DNA of 64,000 nt from Streptomyces maremycinicus. Its GTDB lineage: Bacteria > Actinomycetota > Actinomycetes > Streptomycetales > Streptomycetaceae. This document shows, piece after piece, positions 25,256 to 33,339 of this stretch. Under the pieces are notes generated by a model, which saw only the letters and a program-made list of their open reading frames with translations, ran no database searches and had not been told where the DNA came from. The DNA lies in assembly GCF_001184025.1 (NCBI RefSeq), contig NZ_BBYG01000019.1, forward strand, positions 1 through 64,000. Reading direction: 5' to 3'. A program made the translations under genes and the position numbers. Each line of letters opens with the position of its first letter. Within the stretch, counting starts at the first letter, position 1.

Positions 25256-25306
25256 GAACGGCCGGACGACAGCCACGTAGACTGGTGGGCTGTTGTCCGG
25301 CCGTTC
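25256..25306 (+). promoter_or_regulatory. inverted repeat enclosing the -10 of the RNA methyltransferase gene
   Basis: gaacggccggacgacagcc (25256-25274) and ggctgttgtccggccgttc (25288-25306) are inverted with one mismatch. The 13-nt centre holds TAGACT (25278-25283), a good -10. The ATG of the downstream gene is at 25336. This may be an operator, or a hairpin terminator for the upstream permease gene that overlaps the next promoter. Confidence 0.5.
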
Positions 25307-25335
25307 CTCGTTCGACGTTGTGGAGTCACCCCGCC

Positions 25336-26676
25336 ATGCAGGCAGAACCGAAGAAGTCGCAGGCGGTGTCGCTCGTGGGGCAGGAATACGAGGTCGAGAT
25401 CGGCCCCGTCGCCCATGGCGGCCACTGCATCGCCCGCACGGACGCCGGTCAGGTGCTGTTCGTCCGGCACACACTGCCCGGTGAGCGGGTCGTGGCCCGG
25501 GTGACCGAGGGCGAGGAGGGGGCCCGGTACCTGCGCGCGGACGCGGTACAGGTGCTCGAGGCGTCCAAGGACCGCGTCGAGGCACCCTGCCCGTACGCCG
25601 GACCCGGCCGCTGCGGCGGCTGCGACTGGCAGCACGCCAAGCCGGGCGCCCAGCGCCGGCTCAAGGGCGAGGTGATCGCCGAGCAGCTGCTGCGGCTCGC
25701 GGGCCTCACGCCCGAGGAGGCCGGCTGGGACGGCACCGTGATGCCGGCCGAGGGCGACAAGCTGCCGGCCGGCGAGGTGCCCGCCTGGCGCACCCGCGTC
25801 CAGTACGCGGTCGACGCCGACGGCAACGCCGGCCTGCGGCGCCACCGCTCGCACGAGGTCGAGCCGATCGAGCACTGCATGATCGCGGCACCGGGCGTCA
25901 GCGAGCTGGGCATCGAGGACCGCGACTGGTCCGGCATGGCCTCCGTCGACGCGATCGCCGCGACCGGCTCCCAGGACCGCATGGTGATCCTCGAGCCCCG
26001 CCCCGGAGCCCGCCTCCCCCTCGTCGAGCTGGACCGGCCCGTCTCCGTCATGCGCGTCGAGGAGCACGACGGCGGCATCCACCGCGTCCACGGCCGGGCC
26101 TTCGTGCGCGAGCGGGCCGACGGCCGGACGTACCGGGTCGGCAGCGGCGGCTTCTGGCAGGTCCATCCGCAGGCCGCCGACACCCTCGTCAAGGCGGTCA
26201 TGCAGGGTCTGCTGCCGCGCAAGGGCGACATGGCGCTCGACCTGTACTGCGGCGTCGGCCTCTTCGCCGGCGCCCTCGCCGACCGCCTCGGCGACAAGGG
26301 CGCGGTCCTCGGCATCGAGTCCGGCAAGCGCGCGGTCGAGGACGCGCGGCACAACCTGGCCGGCTTCGAGCGGGTGCGGATCGAGCAGGGCAAGGTCGAG
26401 GCGGTGCTGCCCCGCACCGGGATCACCGAGGTCGACCTGATCGTCCTCGACCCGCCGCGCGCGGGCGCCGGCAAGAAGACGGTCGAACACCTGGCCTCGC
26501 TCGGCGCCCGGAGGATCGCGTACGTGGCCTGCGACCCGGCGGCACTGGCACGCGACCTGGCGTACTTCCGGGACGGCGGGTACCGGGTGAGGTCGCTGCG
26601 GGCTTTCGACCTGTTCCCGATGACGCACCACGTGGAGTGCGTGGCGGTGCTGGAGCCTGCGGCCAAGGGGAACTGA
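25336..26676 (+). CDS. TrmA/RumA-family RNA m5U methyltransferase
   Basis: The 446-aa protein has an N-terminal TRAM domain (about residues 8-70, VEIGPVAHGGHCIARTDAGQ). The iron-sulfur cysteines are in CPYAGPGRCGGCDWQH (about 87-102), with a further Cys in EHCM. The SAM-binding Rossmann part has LDLYCGVGLFAGAL and LDPPRAGAG. The catalytic cysteine lies in VACDPAALARDL. It should make 5-methyluridine in tRNA or rRNA from S-adenosylmethionine; which one cannot be decided. The orthologue is adjacent to the permease gene in mycobacteria too. GGAG lies 13 nt before the ATG. Confidence 0.93.
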   Translation: MQAEPKKSQAVSLVGQEYEVEIGPVAHGGHCIARTDAGQVLFVRHTLPGERVVARVTEGEEGARYLRADAVQVLEASKDRVEAPCPYAGPGRCGGCDWQHAKPGAQRRLKGEVIAEQLLRLAGLTPEEAGWDGTVMPAEGDKLPAGEVPAWRTRVQYAVDADGNAGLRRHRSHEVEPIEHCMIAAPGVSELGIEDRDWSGMASVDAIAATGSQDRMVILEPRPGARLPLVELDRPVSVMRVEEHDGGIHRVHGRAFVRERADGRTYRVGSGGFWQVHPQAADTLVKAVMQGLLPRKGDMALDLYCGVGLFAGALADRLGDKGAVLGIESGKRAVEDARHNLAGFERVRIEQGKVEAVLPRTGITEVDLIVLDPPRAGAGKKTVEHLASLGARRIAYVACDPAALARDLAYFRDGGYRVRSLRAFDLFPMTHHVECVAVLEPAAKGN

Positions 26677-26865
26677 CCTGCGCAGTTTTCCTGGGTTGCG
26701 CATGCCCGTCCGGGTGCGCTCGACGTGTTACCCGAAATGCACTACGTGGAACGTCCCGTTCGACGTGGAGTGGGTTCGACCTGCGACTTCGTGATCGGTG
26801 CAGGCCGCCTTGCTGAACCCCCGGCCCGGCTGCCGCTTGGCTTGAGCTTCGGGTTCAGCCCGGGG

Positions 26866-27405
26866 TCAGCCGTGGCGGCCCTGGCCTTCCATCGCCTCCA
26901 CCAGCCGCTCCAAGGCCCCGACGACCCACTCGCGGTCCTTGCCGAGTCCTGCCAGTAGGTCCACCTCGGCGGCGAGTTGGCGGGGGAAGAGGTCGTCGAC
27001 GGCCTTCGCGCCCGACTCCGTGATGGCGATCAGGGCGGCGCGGCGGTCGGCTGGATTGGGGGTGCGGGTGATGAAGCCGCGCCGTTCCAGCTTCGCGAGG
27101 GTCTTGCTGATGCCGGCGCGGGACAGGCCGAGGCGTTCGGCGAGGCTGCGGGCGATCACCGGGTCGGTGGCGTGGCGCAGCGGGATGAGTGTGTCGACCT
27201 CCGGGGCGGTGAGGGGGGCGCCCGCGTAGAGGGGCTCGACGGCGCGGTCGAGCAGGCCGGTGGCGCGCTTGAGCAGGCCGATCACTTCCATGGGGGAGGT
27301 GTCGAGGCCCGGATTGTGCGCGGCCCACTGGGCGCTGACGTCGGCGGGGGATGCGGACGCGGCGGGGGAGACGGGGGAGTCAGGGGTGGTGGGGGAGTGG
27401 GGCAT
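26866..27405 (-). CDS. MarR-family repressor, divergent to an MFS drug exporter
   Basis: The 179-aa protein has a disordered N-terminal 35 residues and then a winged-helix domain. The recognition helix is in LGLSRAGISKTLAKLERRGFI and the wing in RTPNPADRRAALIAITESG. MarR dimers usually repress a divergent exporter gene until a phenolic or lipophilic ligand binds, and the arrangement with the MFS gene 69 bp away fits this. The start ATG follows AAGGCGAG. Confidence 0.92.
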   Translation of the reverse strand: MPHSPTTPDSPVSPAASASPADVSAQWAAHNPGLDTSPMEVIGLLKRATGLLDRAVEPLYAGAPLTAPEVDTLIPLRHATDPVIARSLAERLGLSRAGISKTLAKLERRGFITRTPNPADRRAALIAITESGAKAVDDLFPRQLAAEVDLLAGLGKDREWVVGALERLVEAMEGQGRHG

Positions 27406-27438
27406 GCGGCTCGGCTCGCCTTCTGGCCTGCGGGCTAT

Positions 27439-27467
27439 TTGTTAGCTGGTGAACTATTGGTTATCTT
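27439..27467 (+). promoter_or_regulatory. promoter of the Bcr/CflA-type exporter with candidate MarR site
   Basis: TTGTTA (27439-27444), 17 nt and TATCTT (27462-27467) precede ATG 27475 by only 7 nt, so the mRNA is probably leaderless. The spacer holds an imperfect dyad, TAGCTGGTGAACTA (27443-27456), inside an unusually AT-rich stretch. This is a suitable place for the divergent MarR repressor. Confidence 0.55.
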
Positions 27468-27474
27468 TATTTTC

Positions 27475-28806
27475 ATGGTACCTCCGTCATCTTCCCGTGC
27501 CGCCGCCGTGCCGACCACCACCGGTGCTGACACCGGTGCCACCGCTGGTGCCGTCACCGGTGGTGGGGCGGCCGGCGGCGCTCCCGGTCCGGCGCCGCGG
27601 GAGCGGTCGGCCGTCGCCCTCGTCGCCGTGCTCGGTGCTCTGACGGCGGTCGCGCCGCTCGCGACCGACATGTACGTCCCCGGCTTCCCGGCCATGGGCG
27701 ACGCGCTCGGGGCGAGCAGCTCGGCCGTGCAGCTGACGATGACGGCGTTCCTGGCCGGGCTGGTCGTGGGACAACTGTTGATCGGGCCGTTGAGCGACGC
27801 TCTCGGGCGTCGCCGACTGCTGATATCCGGGTCGGCCGGGTTCGTGCTCTTCTCCCTGGTGTGCGCCGTCGCGCCGGACGTCGGTCTGCTGACCGGCGCC
27901 CGCTTCCTCCAGGGCGTGGCCGGCGCGGCGGGCATGGTGCTGGCCCGGGCCGTGCTCACCGACCGCTTCCACGGAGCCGAACTGCCGCGCCACTTCGCGG
28001 TGCTGTCCCAGGTCATGGGCGTGGCCCCGATCGCCGCGCCGGTGCTCGGCGGAGTCGTCCTGGGGGTTTCCACCTGGCGTGCGGTGTTCGTCGTGCTGGC
28101 CGTGCTGGGCGGACTGCTGGTGCTTGCCGTGGTGCGCGGGGTGCCGGAGTCCCTGCCGCCCGAGCGGCGTCGGAGCGGCGGGTTCGTGAACACGTTCCGA
28201 GCCATGGGAACGCTGCTCGGCCGCCGGGCGTTCATGGGATACGTCCTCGTCGTCGCCTTTGTGGCGGCCGCCCTGTTCACCTACATCAGCGGTTCCAGCT
28301 TCGTCTTCGAGGACCTCCACGGCGTCTCCTCGACGACGTACTCCCTCATCTTCGCCACGAACGCGGTCGGCATGCTGCTCGCCGGCGCGGTCTTCTCCTG
28401 GCTCGCCGGGCGGGGTGTGCGGCTGAACACCCTGCTCACGGCCGGTGTCGGCGTGGTGCTGGCGGGTGCGCTGGGGCAGGTTCTGGTGGTCCTGTCCGTG
28501 GGGGAGAGCCTCGTGGGTACGTGGCTGACGCTGTTCGTGACCGCCAGTGGCGTGGGGCTGGTCTTTCCGAGCGGCATGAGTATCGGGCAGTCGGTGGGGC
28601 GGATGGCGCCGGGAGCGGCGTCCGCGCTGCTGGGCGGTCTCCAGTTCCTCTTCGGAGCACTCGCCTCACCGCTGGTGGGAATGTTCGGGGAGGGCAGCTC
28701 CCTGCCGATGGCCCTGATCATGCTGGCCGCCGCCGCGGGGGCGGGACTTGCCCTCGTCGGGCTGGCGCGGCCGTGGCAGGGGCACGGGGAGCCGGCTGCG
28801 GGCTGA
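27475..28806 (+). CDS. MFS drug exporter, Bcr/CflA subfamily
   Basis: The 443-aa protein has a 45-residue Ala/Gly/Thr-rich N-terminus before TM1. The Bcr/CflA hallmark LATDMYVPGFPAMGDALGAS comes right after TM1, and the MFS loop GPLSDALGRRRLL lies between TM2 and TM3. Twelve helices are seen. It should export drugs such as bicyclomycin- or chloramphenicol-like compounds by proton antiport in the inner membrane. The divergent marR gene is its likely regulator. Confidence 0.9.
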   Translation: MVPPSSSRAAAVPTTTGADTGATAGAVTGGGAAGGAPGPAPRERSAVALVAVLGALTAVAPLATDMYVPGFPAMGDALGASSSAVQLTMTAFLAGLVVGQLLIGPLSDALGRRRLLISGSAGFVLFSLVCAVAPDVGLLTGARFLQGVAGAAGMVLARAVLTDRFHGAELPRHFAVLSQVMGVAPIAAPVLGGVVLGVSTWRAVFVVLAVLGGLLVLAVVRGVPESLPPERRRSGGFVNTFRAMGTLLGRRAFMGYVLVVAFVAAALFTYISGSSFVFEDLHGVSSTTYSLIFATNAVGMLLAGAVFSWLAGRGVRLNTLLTAGVGVVLAGALGQVLVVLSVGESLVGTWLTLFVTASGVGLVFPSGMSIGQSVGRMAPGAASALLGGLQFLFGALASPLVGMFGEGSSLPMALIMLAAAAGAGLALVGLARPWQGHGEPAAG

Positions 28807-28982
28807 GGCTTTCGGCGGGCTGCTCCGGTGACGGGGCGCATCAGAGGTGTGGTCGAGCCGGGTCGCTCCCGAGTCTCGCTCGGGTCGCCTCCGAGTCGCC
28901 TCCGGGTCGCTCCCGTGGCGAAGATCCGCCACAATGGGCGCCCGTCGTCCGTTCGTCCGTACCGAACCATCCGAGGTTTCCC
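28807..28982. repeat. short degenerate direct repeats before the TetR gene
   Basis: Between about 28860 and 28918, tcgctcccgag/tcgcctccgag-type 11-12-nt units follow each other about five times. No function is apparent. The TetR start lies 60 nt further on. Confidence 0.5.
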
Positions 28983-29630
28983 GTGACCCACTCCGTGGCC
29001 CGCGAGCCGCAGCGGCGCAATTCGCGGTCCAACCGGGCGCGCATTCTGGCCACCGCCCGGCAGGAGCTCGGCCGGAATCCGGACGTCACCCTGGAGGAGA
29101 TCGCGCGCGCCTCCGGCGTCGTACGACGGACCCTCTTCGGCCATTTCCCGGGGCGGGCGGCATTGCTGGAGGCGCTGGCGGAGGAGGCGTCCGAGGCTCT
29201 GCGCGGCGCGCTGGCGGTCGCGTCGGCGCCGCGGGAGCCGGCCGAGCGGGCACTCGCGCACTTCGTCCACACGATCTGGCCGGTGGGCGACCGCTACCGC
29301 CTGCTCCTGGCGCTGGCTCGGCGCGACCTGGGCGACGAGCGCGTCGCCGAGATCCTCGCCCCGGCCCGCGACGAGGTCACCACCATCCTGACGCGCGGGC
29401 AGCGAGACGGTGTCTTCCACACGCAGTTGCCGCCCGCCGTGCTGAGCGCGGGGCTCGAGGCGATGCAGGTCGCGCTGCTGGAGGAGGTCAACACCGGGGC
29501 ACTGGAGGACGACGGCAGCCGGACGGCCGTCGTCACGCTCGTCGCGGCCGGAGTGCCGGAAGAGCGGGCCCGTGCGGTGGTCGGCGAGGTCGTGTCGGCG
29601 GCCGGCGAGGCAGCTGAACCGGGGGCCTGA
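28983..29630 (+). CDS. TetR-family regulator
   Basis: The 215-aa protein has an N-terminal HTH (about residues 18-62) with NRARILATARQELGRNPDVT, then LEEIARASGVVRRTLFGHFP containing the recognition helix. The C-terminal ligand domain is all-helical. GTG 28983 has CCGAGG six bases upstream. It is monocistronic between two exporter genes. It may regulate the upstream Bcr-type or the downstream DHA2-type exporter gene; the sequence does not decide. Confidence 0.9.
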   Translation: MTHSVAREPQRRNSRSNRARILATARQELGRNPDVTLEEIARASGVVRRTLFGHFPGRAALLEALAEEASEALRGALAVASAPREPAERALAHFVHTIWPVGDRYRLLLALARRDLGDERVAEILAPARDEVTTILTRGQRDGVFHTQLPPAVLSAGLEAMQVALLEEVNTGALEDDGSRTAVVTLVAAGVPEERARAVVGEVVSAAGEAAEPGA

Positions 29631-29766
29631 AACGCCTGAGTGAGGGTCTCCCTCCCCGGGCCGCAGATCCGCCTGTTCTGCCGCAGCCTCTGTGCCTGTT
29701 CCCGTGCCTGCCCTTGCCTTCGTGCCTGGTGCCTGCCCCTGTCTTCGTCCGCGGCCTCGCCTCTGC

Positions 29767-29801
29767 GTTCTGTGTTCCGCGTTCTGTGTTCTGTGTTCTG
29801 C
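29767..29801. repeat. heptanucleotide tandem array, gttctgt type
   Basis: Five contiguous 7-nt units: gttctgt, gttccgc, gttctgt, gttctgt, gttctgc. Not coding. Confidence 0.85.
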
Positions 29802-29830
29802 GATGAGGGCACGACGTCGGTATCCAACGT

Positions 29831-29900
29831 CGGTAGCCGGTAGCCGGTAGCCGGTAGCCGGTAGCCGGTAACCGGTAGCCGGTAACCAGTAGCCAGGAGC
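29831..29900. repeat. heptanucleotide tandem array, cggtagc type
   Basis: Ten contiguous 7-nt units. The first five are identical cggtagc; the rest differ at one or two positions (cggtaac, cagtagc, caggagc). The array starts 29 nt after the gttctgt array. The perfect part suggests recent expansion by slippage. Confidence 0.9.
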
Positions 29901-30254
29901 CGGGCGTAGTCGAGACGGTCGCGGTCCGTGATCTGTCCGCCGCTGCCGTCTCAGGCCCGGTCAACCAGTCCTCGCGCAGGGCGAGTTCCGAAGGTGCCTG
30001 CGTCGGACGGGACCCGCGCGCCTGTACCTCGGGCGGCGCCGCGCTGTGCACGTCCGTGCCCTCCCGGCAGTCCTTCGCCCGCCGTGACACCGCCCCCTTG
30101 CCGTCGGCCTCGGGCGGCTCTCCCCTGGCCGAGTTCGATCCATCACCCCACCCCGATCCGGGCGCGAAAGCGGTCGTCCGCCCTGGGTGAGGTGAGGGCG
30201 GAGCGGCTCCGGGCACCCGTCGGAGCGGCAGGACGGCGGAGTATTTGCACAGTG

Positions 30255-30299
30255 ATGGGCAATAAACTAGTCTGCACATCAACGGGCAATTAACTCGTC
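30255..30299 (+). promoter_or_regulatory. direct-repeat operator candidate upstream of the DHA2 exporter gene
   Basis: atgggcaataaactagtc (30255-30272) and acgggcaattaactcgtc (30282-30299) match at 15 of 18 positions with a 27-nt period. They also contain AT-rich -10-like hexamers (TAAACT, TAACTC). A TTGC-N10-GCAA dyad (30245-30262) overlaps the first copy. The ATG of the exporter gene is 18 nt downstream with TTAGGAG as ribosome-binding site. Confidence 0.6.
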
Positions 30300-30317
30300 C
30301 TCTCTTAGGAGCCCCCC

Positions 30318-31973
30318 ATGCCCTTCCCCGTCAACACACCCGTCGAGAAGATGACAGGGCCGTACGACAATCGCTGGTCGGCGTTGATCGTGCTCTGTCT
30401 GAGCCTGTTGATCGTGGTCATGGCGAACACCTCGCTGATCGTGGCCGCGCCGGACATGACGACGGACCTGGGGCTGAGCAGCAGCGACCTCCAGTGGGTC
30501 ATCGACGGCTACACGGTCCCGTATGCCGCGCTGATGCTCGTGCTGGGGTCGATCGGCGACAAGTACAGCCGTCGCGGCGCGCTCGTCACCGGGCTGCTGG
30601 TCTTCGCGGGCGGTTCGGTGATGGGGAGCCTGGTGGACCGGACCGAGCTGGTCATCACGGCTCGCGCGATCATGGGTGTCGGCGCCGCGGTCGTCATGCC
30701 GGCCACGTTGTCGCTGCTCGTCGCGATCTTCCCGCGGCGGGAGCGGGCGAAGGCCATCACGGCCTGGACGGCCACCTCGGGGCTGGCCATCGCCGTCGGT
30801 CCGCTCGTCGCCGGCTGGCTGCTCCAGGACCATGCGTGGGGCTCGACCTTCCTGATCAACGTCCCCATCGCGCTCGTCGCCGTCGTCGGCGCGCTCGCGC
30901 TGGTCCCGCCGTCCAGGGCGGCGGGCATGGGCCGGATCGACTACGTCGGCGGTCTGCTGTCGATCGTCTCCGTCGGCGCGCTGGTGTACGCGACCATCGA
31001 GGGCCCGCACTTCGGCTGGGGCGTCGGCCCGATCGCCGCGGCCGTGGTCTCCGGGGTCGGTCTGGTGACCTTCGTGGCCTGGGAGCTGCGGCATCCGCAC
31101 CCGATGCTGGATGTCCGCAAGTTCCGTCTGCGGCCCTTCGGCGGTTCGATGCTGGCGGTGCTGTTCTTCTTCTTCGGCACCTTCGGCGCGATCTACTACT
31201 CCACCCAGTTCCTCCAGTTCGTGCTGGACTACGACGCGCTGGAGACCGGTGTACGGCTGTTGCCGCTGGCCGGCGCGGTGTTCGTGGGTGCTGCGGTGAC
31301 CGGGCGGCTGACCCCGAAGCTGGGCGTGCGGGCCATGGTCGTGTCCGGCATGGTGATCGGCACCGCGGGCGTCTTCCTGCTCACCCGCGTCGACACGGGC
31401 TCGACGTACACGGACTTCCTCGCGCCGATGATGATGCTGGGCTTCGCGATCGGCCTGAGCGTGTCCCCGGCCACCGACACGATCATGGGGTCGTTCCCGG
31501 AGAACGAGCTGGGTGTCGGCGGCGGCGCCAACGACACCGCGCTGGAGCTGGGCGGTTCGCTCGGCATCGCGATCCTCGGCTCGCTGCTCGGCACCGCGTA
31601 TCGCGACAAGCTGACCGGCCTGGTCGGCGGCAACCTTCCGGCTGCCGCGCTGGAGACCGCCAAGGACTCGGTGGGCGGTGGCCTGGCGGTCGCCGAGCAG
31701 GTCGCGAAGGACCCCGCGGGTGGCGTGCAGCAGGCGCAGGCCCTGGTGGAGGCCGTGCACGAGGCCTTCGCGCACGGTGTCGCCCAGACCAGCCTGATCG
31801 GCGGGATCATCATGGCCGCCGGCACGATGATCGTCTTCGCGGTCCTGCCCGGCCGCAAGGCCTCGGTGGACGCTGAGGCGGCGAAGGATTCCGAGGAGTC
31901 CGGCGCTTCGGGCTCGGGCTCGGGCTCGGGCTCAGGATCGGACTCGGAGCAGTACACGGACGTCTCCCGATAG
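30318..31973 (+). CDS. MFS drug exporter, DHA2 (EmrB/QacA-like, 14 TM)
   Basis: The 551-aa protein has fourteen hydrophobic helices. DHA2 signatures are present: NTSLIVAAPDMTTDLGLSSS after TM1, the LGSIGDKYSRRGAL loop, and GPLVAGWLL in TM5. It should extrude cationic or lipophilic drugs using the proton gradient. The C-terminus ends in a Gly-Ser run (SGSGSGSGSDSEQYTDVSR), whose DNA is a short gctcgg-type repeat. Upstream lies a 27-nt-period direct repeat. Downstream, convergent, is a MarR gene that could control it. Confidence 0.92.
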   Translation: MPFPVNTPVEKMTGPYDNRWSALIVLCLSLLIVVMANTSLIVAAPDMTTDLGLSSSDLQWVIDGYTVPYAALMLVLGSIGDKYSRRGALVTGLLVFAGGSVMGSLVDRTELVITARAIMGVGAAVVMPATLSLLVAIFPRRERAKAITAWTATSGLAIAVGPLVAGWLLQDHAWGSTFLINVPIALVAVVGALALVPPSRAAGMGRIDYVGGLLSIVSVGALVYATIEGPHFGWGVGPIAAAVVSGVGLVTFVAWELRHPHPMLDVRKFRLRPFGGSMLAVLFFFFGTFGAIYYSTQFLQFVLDYDALETGVRLLPLAGAVFVGAAVTGRLTPKLGVRAMVVSGMVIGTAGVFLLTRVDTGSTYTDFLAPMMMLGFAIGLSVSPATDTIMGSFPENELGVGGGANDTALELGGSLGIAILGSLLGTAYRDKLTGLVGGNLPAAALETAKDSVGGGLAVAEQVAKDPAGGVQQAQALVEAVHEAFAHGVAQTSLIGGIIMAAGTMIVFAVLPGRKASVDAEAAKDSEESGASGSGSGSGSGSDSEQYTDVSR

Positions 31974-32007
31974 GACAGGCCGTCCGGCCCCCTGTTGTGC
32001 GTCTGCA

Positions 32008-32056
32008 GTCCGCCGTCCGCCGTCCGCCGTCTGCCGTCTGCCGTCTGCCGTCAGCT
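32008..32056. repeat. heptanucleotide tandem array, gtccgcc/gtctgcc type
   Basis: Three gtccgcc units, three gtctgcc units and a degenerate seventh (gtcagct) are contiguous in the convergent region between the DHA2 exporter and marR. It is the third 7-nt array within 2.3 kb. Confidence 0.88.
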
Positions 32057-32177
32057 GACTGCCTGACTGTTTGTCCGTCCCCTCCCGTCCCGGCCCGCTC
32101 GCCCGGCTCCGCCCCGCCCCGGTGTTTCTCGGAACTCCGCAGGTGGGGCGTTCGGCGTCCGGATTCAGGCGTCCGAA

Positions 32178-32711
32178 TCAGTCGGAGACGGTGGCGTGCT
32201 CCGGCTCCGGCTGCGACTCCGTGGCCGCCTTCGGCATCAGCCCGCTCATCGCGGCGCACTGCTCGGGTCCCATGACGTGGGCCAGCGCCCCCGTCACCGT
32301 CTCGGCCAGGGCGCCGGAGGCCTCCCGGAGCATGTCCCGGGCCTTGTCGGTGAGCGCCACCTCCACCCCGCGCTTGTCCCCGGACACCGACCTGCGGGTG
32401 ACGAGACCGGCGTGCTGAAGGCAGGCGATCTGGTACGTCAGCCGGGTCTTGGGCCGGCCCAGCAGTTCCGCGACGCGGGTCATGCGCAGGCCGCCCTGGG
32501 GCTGTTCGGCCAGGAGGCACAGGACCAGGAACTCGTCGTGCGAGACGTCGAGGTGCTCCTTGACCACCGAGCGCAGCCGCTGTTCCACCGCGCCGGTCGC
32601 CGCCAGCAGCAACATCCAGCCACGCAGCTCGGACGGCAGCAGACCCGCCCCGGCGCCCTGCGCTGACGGGCATGCGGGCAGGTCGGCGGGGTGTTCAGCG
32701 GAGTCTGCCAT
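32178..32711 (-). CDS. MarR-family regulator next to yceI
   Basis: The 177-aa protein has a winged helix (about residues 55-135) with MTRVAELLGRPKTRLTYQIACLQHAGLV (given in part) and the wing SVSGDKRGVEVALTDK. The N-terminal 25 residues are disordered. TACACT on the minus strand ends six bases before the ATG, so a leaderless mRNA is likely. The divergent yceI gene starts 113 bp away, and the gap has two near-identical operator-like sites. Autorepression and control of yceI are inferred. The convergent DHA2 exporter gene may be a further target. Confidence 0.92.
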   Translation of the reverse strand: MADSAEHPADLPACPSAQGAGAGLLPSELRGWMLLLAATGAVEQRLRSVVKEHLDVSHDEFLVLCLLAEQPQGGLRMTRVAELLGRPKTRLTYQIACLQHAGLVTRRSVSGDKRGVEVALTDKARDMLREASGALAETVTGALAHVMGPEQCAAMSGLMPKAATESQPEPEHATVSD

Positions 32712-32730
32712 GGTTCGAGTGTATCTCTAG

Positions 32731-32779
32731 TCCAAATTTGCATGACCCTGTTGTCCAGATTTGGATAACCGGCTAGCGT
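32731..32779 (+). promoter_or_regulatory. twin operators and yceI promoter in the marR-yceI gap
   Basis: TCCAAATTTGCA (32731-32742) and TCCAGATTTGGA (32754-32765) are each near-palindromic, 10 of 12 identical, and centred 23 nt apart (about two helix turns). The plus-strand promoter TTGTCC (32751-32756)-17-TAGCGT (32774-32779) overlaps the second site. The first site lies just upstream of the minus-strand -10 of marR. The layout is typical of a MarR protein that represses both directions. Confidence 0.7.
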
Positions 32780-32823
32780 GGCCGTGACCCTTATCCAGAC
32801 GCGGAACACCAAGGAGAACGGCC

Positions 32824-33339
32824 ATGACCGTCGCCGTGGAAACCGGACTGTGGCAGCTCGACGCGGGCGCCTCCACCGTCGCCGTGAAGCACAAGGCGAT
32901 GTGGGGCCTGGTCCCCGTCAAGGGCGTCTTCGCCACCGTCGGCGGCGGGGGTGAGGTGGCCGCCGACGGGACCGTCACCGGCTCCCTGGTCCTGGACGCC
33001 GCTTCCGTCGACACCAAGAACCCGAAGCGGGACAAGCATCTGCGCAGCGGGGACTTCTTCGACGTCGAGAACCACCCCGAGATCACTTTCGCGGTGCGCT
33101 CCGCCGAACTCGGGGCCGACGGGGACGTGAAGGTGTCCGGCCAGCTGACGGTGCGCGGCATCAGCCGGCCGCAGAACTTCACCGCCCGTCTGAGCCAGGC
33201 GGATGCCGACGCGGTCACCCTGGACGCCACGTTCACCGTGGACCGGAACGAGTTCGGGATGACTCTGAACCAGCTCGGCATGATGGGTGGCCTGACGACG
33301 ATCACCACCACGCTCCGCTTCACCCGCACGGTCGCCTGA
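32824..33339 (+). CDS. YceI-family lipid-binding protein
   Basis: The 171-aa lipocalin-like beta-barrel starts GLWQLDAGASTVAVKHKAMWGL. It carries the family core LRSGDFFDVENHPEITF and GQLTVRGISRPQNF. No signal peptide is present, so it is cytoplasmic, unlike E. coli YceI. YceI proteins bind polyisoprenoids or fatty amides; the ligand here is unknown. AAGGAG lies 9 nt before the ATG. Regulation by the divergent MarR protein is likely from the twin operator. Confidence 0.92.
   Translation: MTVAVETGLWQLDAGASTVAVKHKAMWGLVPVKGVFATVGGGGEVAADGTVTGSLVLDAASVDTKNPKRDKHLRSGDFFDVENHPEITFAVRSAELGADGDVKVSGQLTVRGISRPQNFTARLSQADADAVTLDATFTVDRNEFGMTLNQLGMMGGLTTITTTLRFTRTVA

Larger units (their letters stand above)
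29631..30317. other. repeat-rich intergenic region between tetR and the DHA2 exporter gene
   Basis: The 687 bp have no coding frame of Streptomyces character. They hold a pyrimidine-rich stretch with gtgcctg repeats (29690-29750), two heptanucleotide arrays (listed separately), about 350 bp without visible structure, and the operator-like direct repeat next to the exporter start. Confidence 0.6.

Noticed and set aside
23089..26703. Open frame of about 1200 codons on the minus strand
   Set aside because: It is antisense to the KimA-like and TrmA-family genes and rich in Arg, Gly, His, Asp and Val; it is the usual mirror frame of GC-rich coding DNA.
26677..26865. Plus-strand frame after the TrmA-family gene (from 26725)
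   Set aside because: No ribosome-binding site, no family features, and it runs antisense into the marR gene.
29831..29900. CRISPR-like array
   Set aside because: The repeats are contiguous 7-mers without spacers; no cas genes are present.
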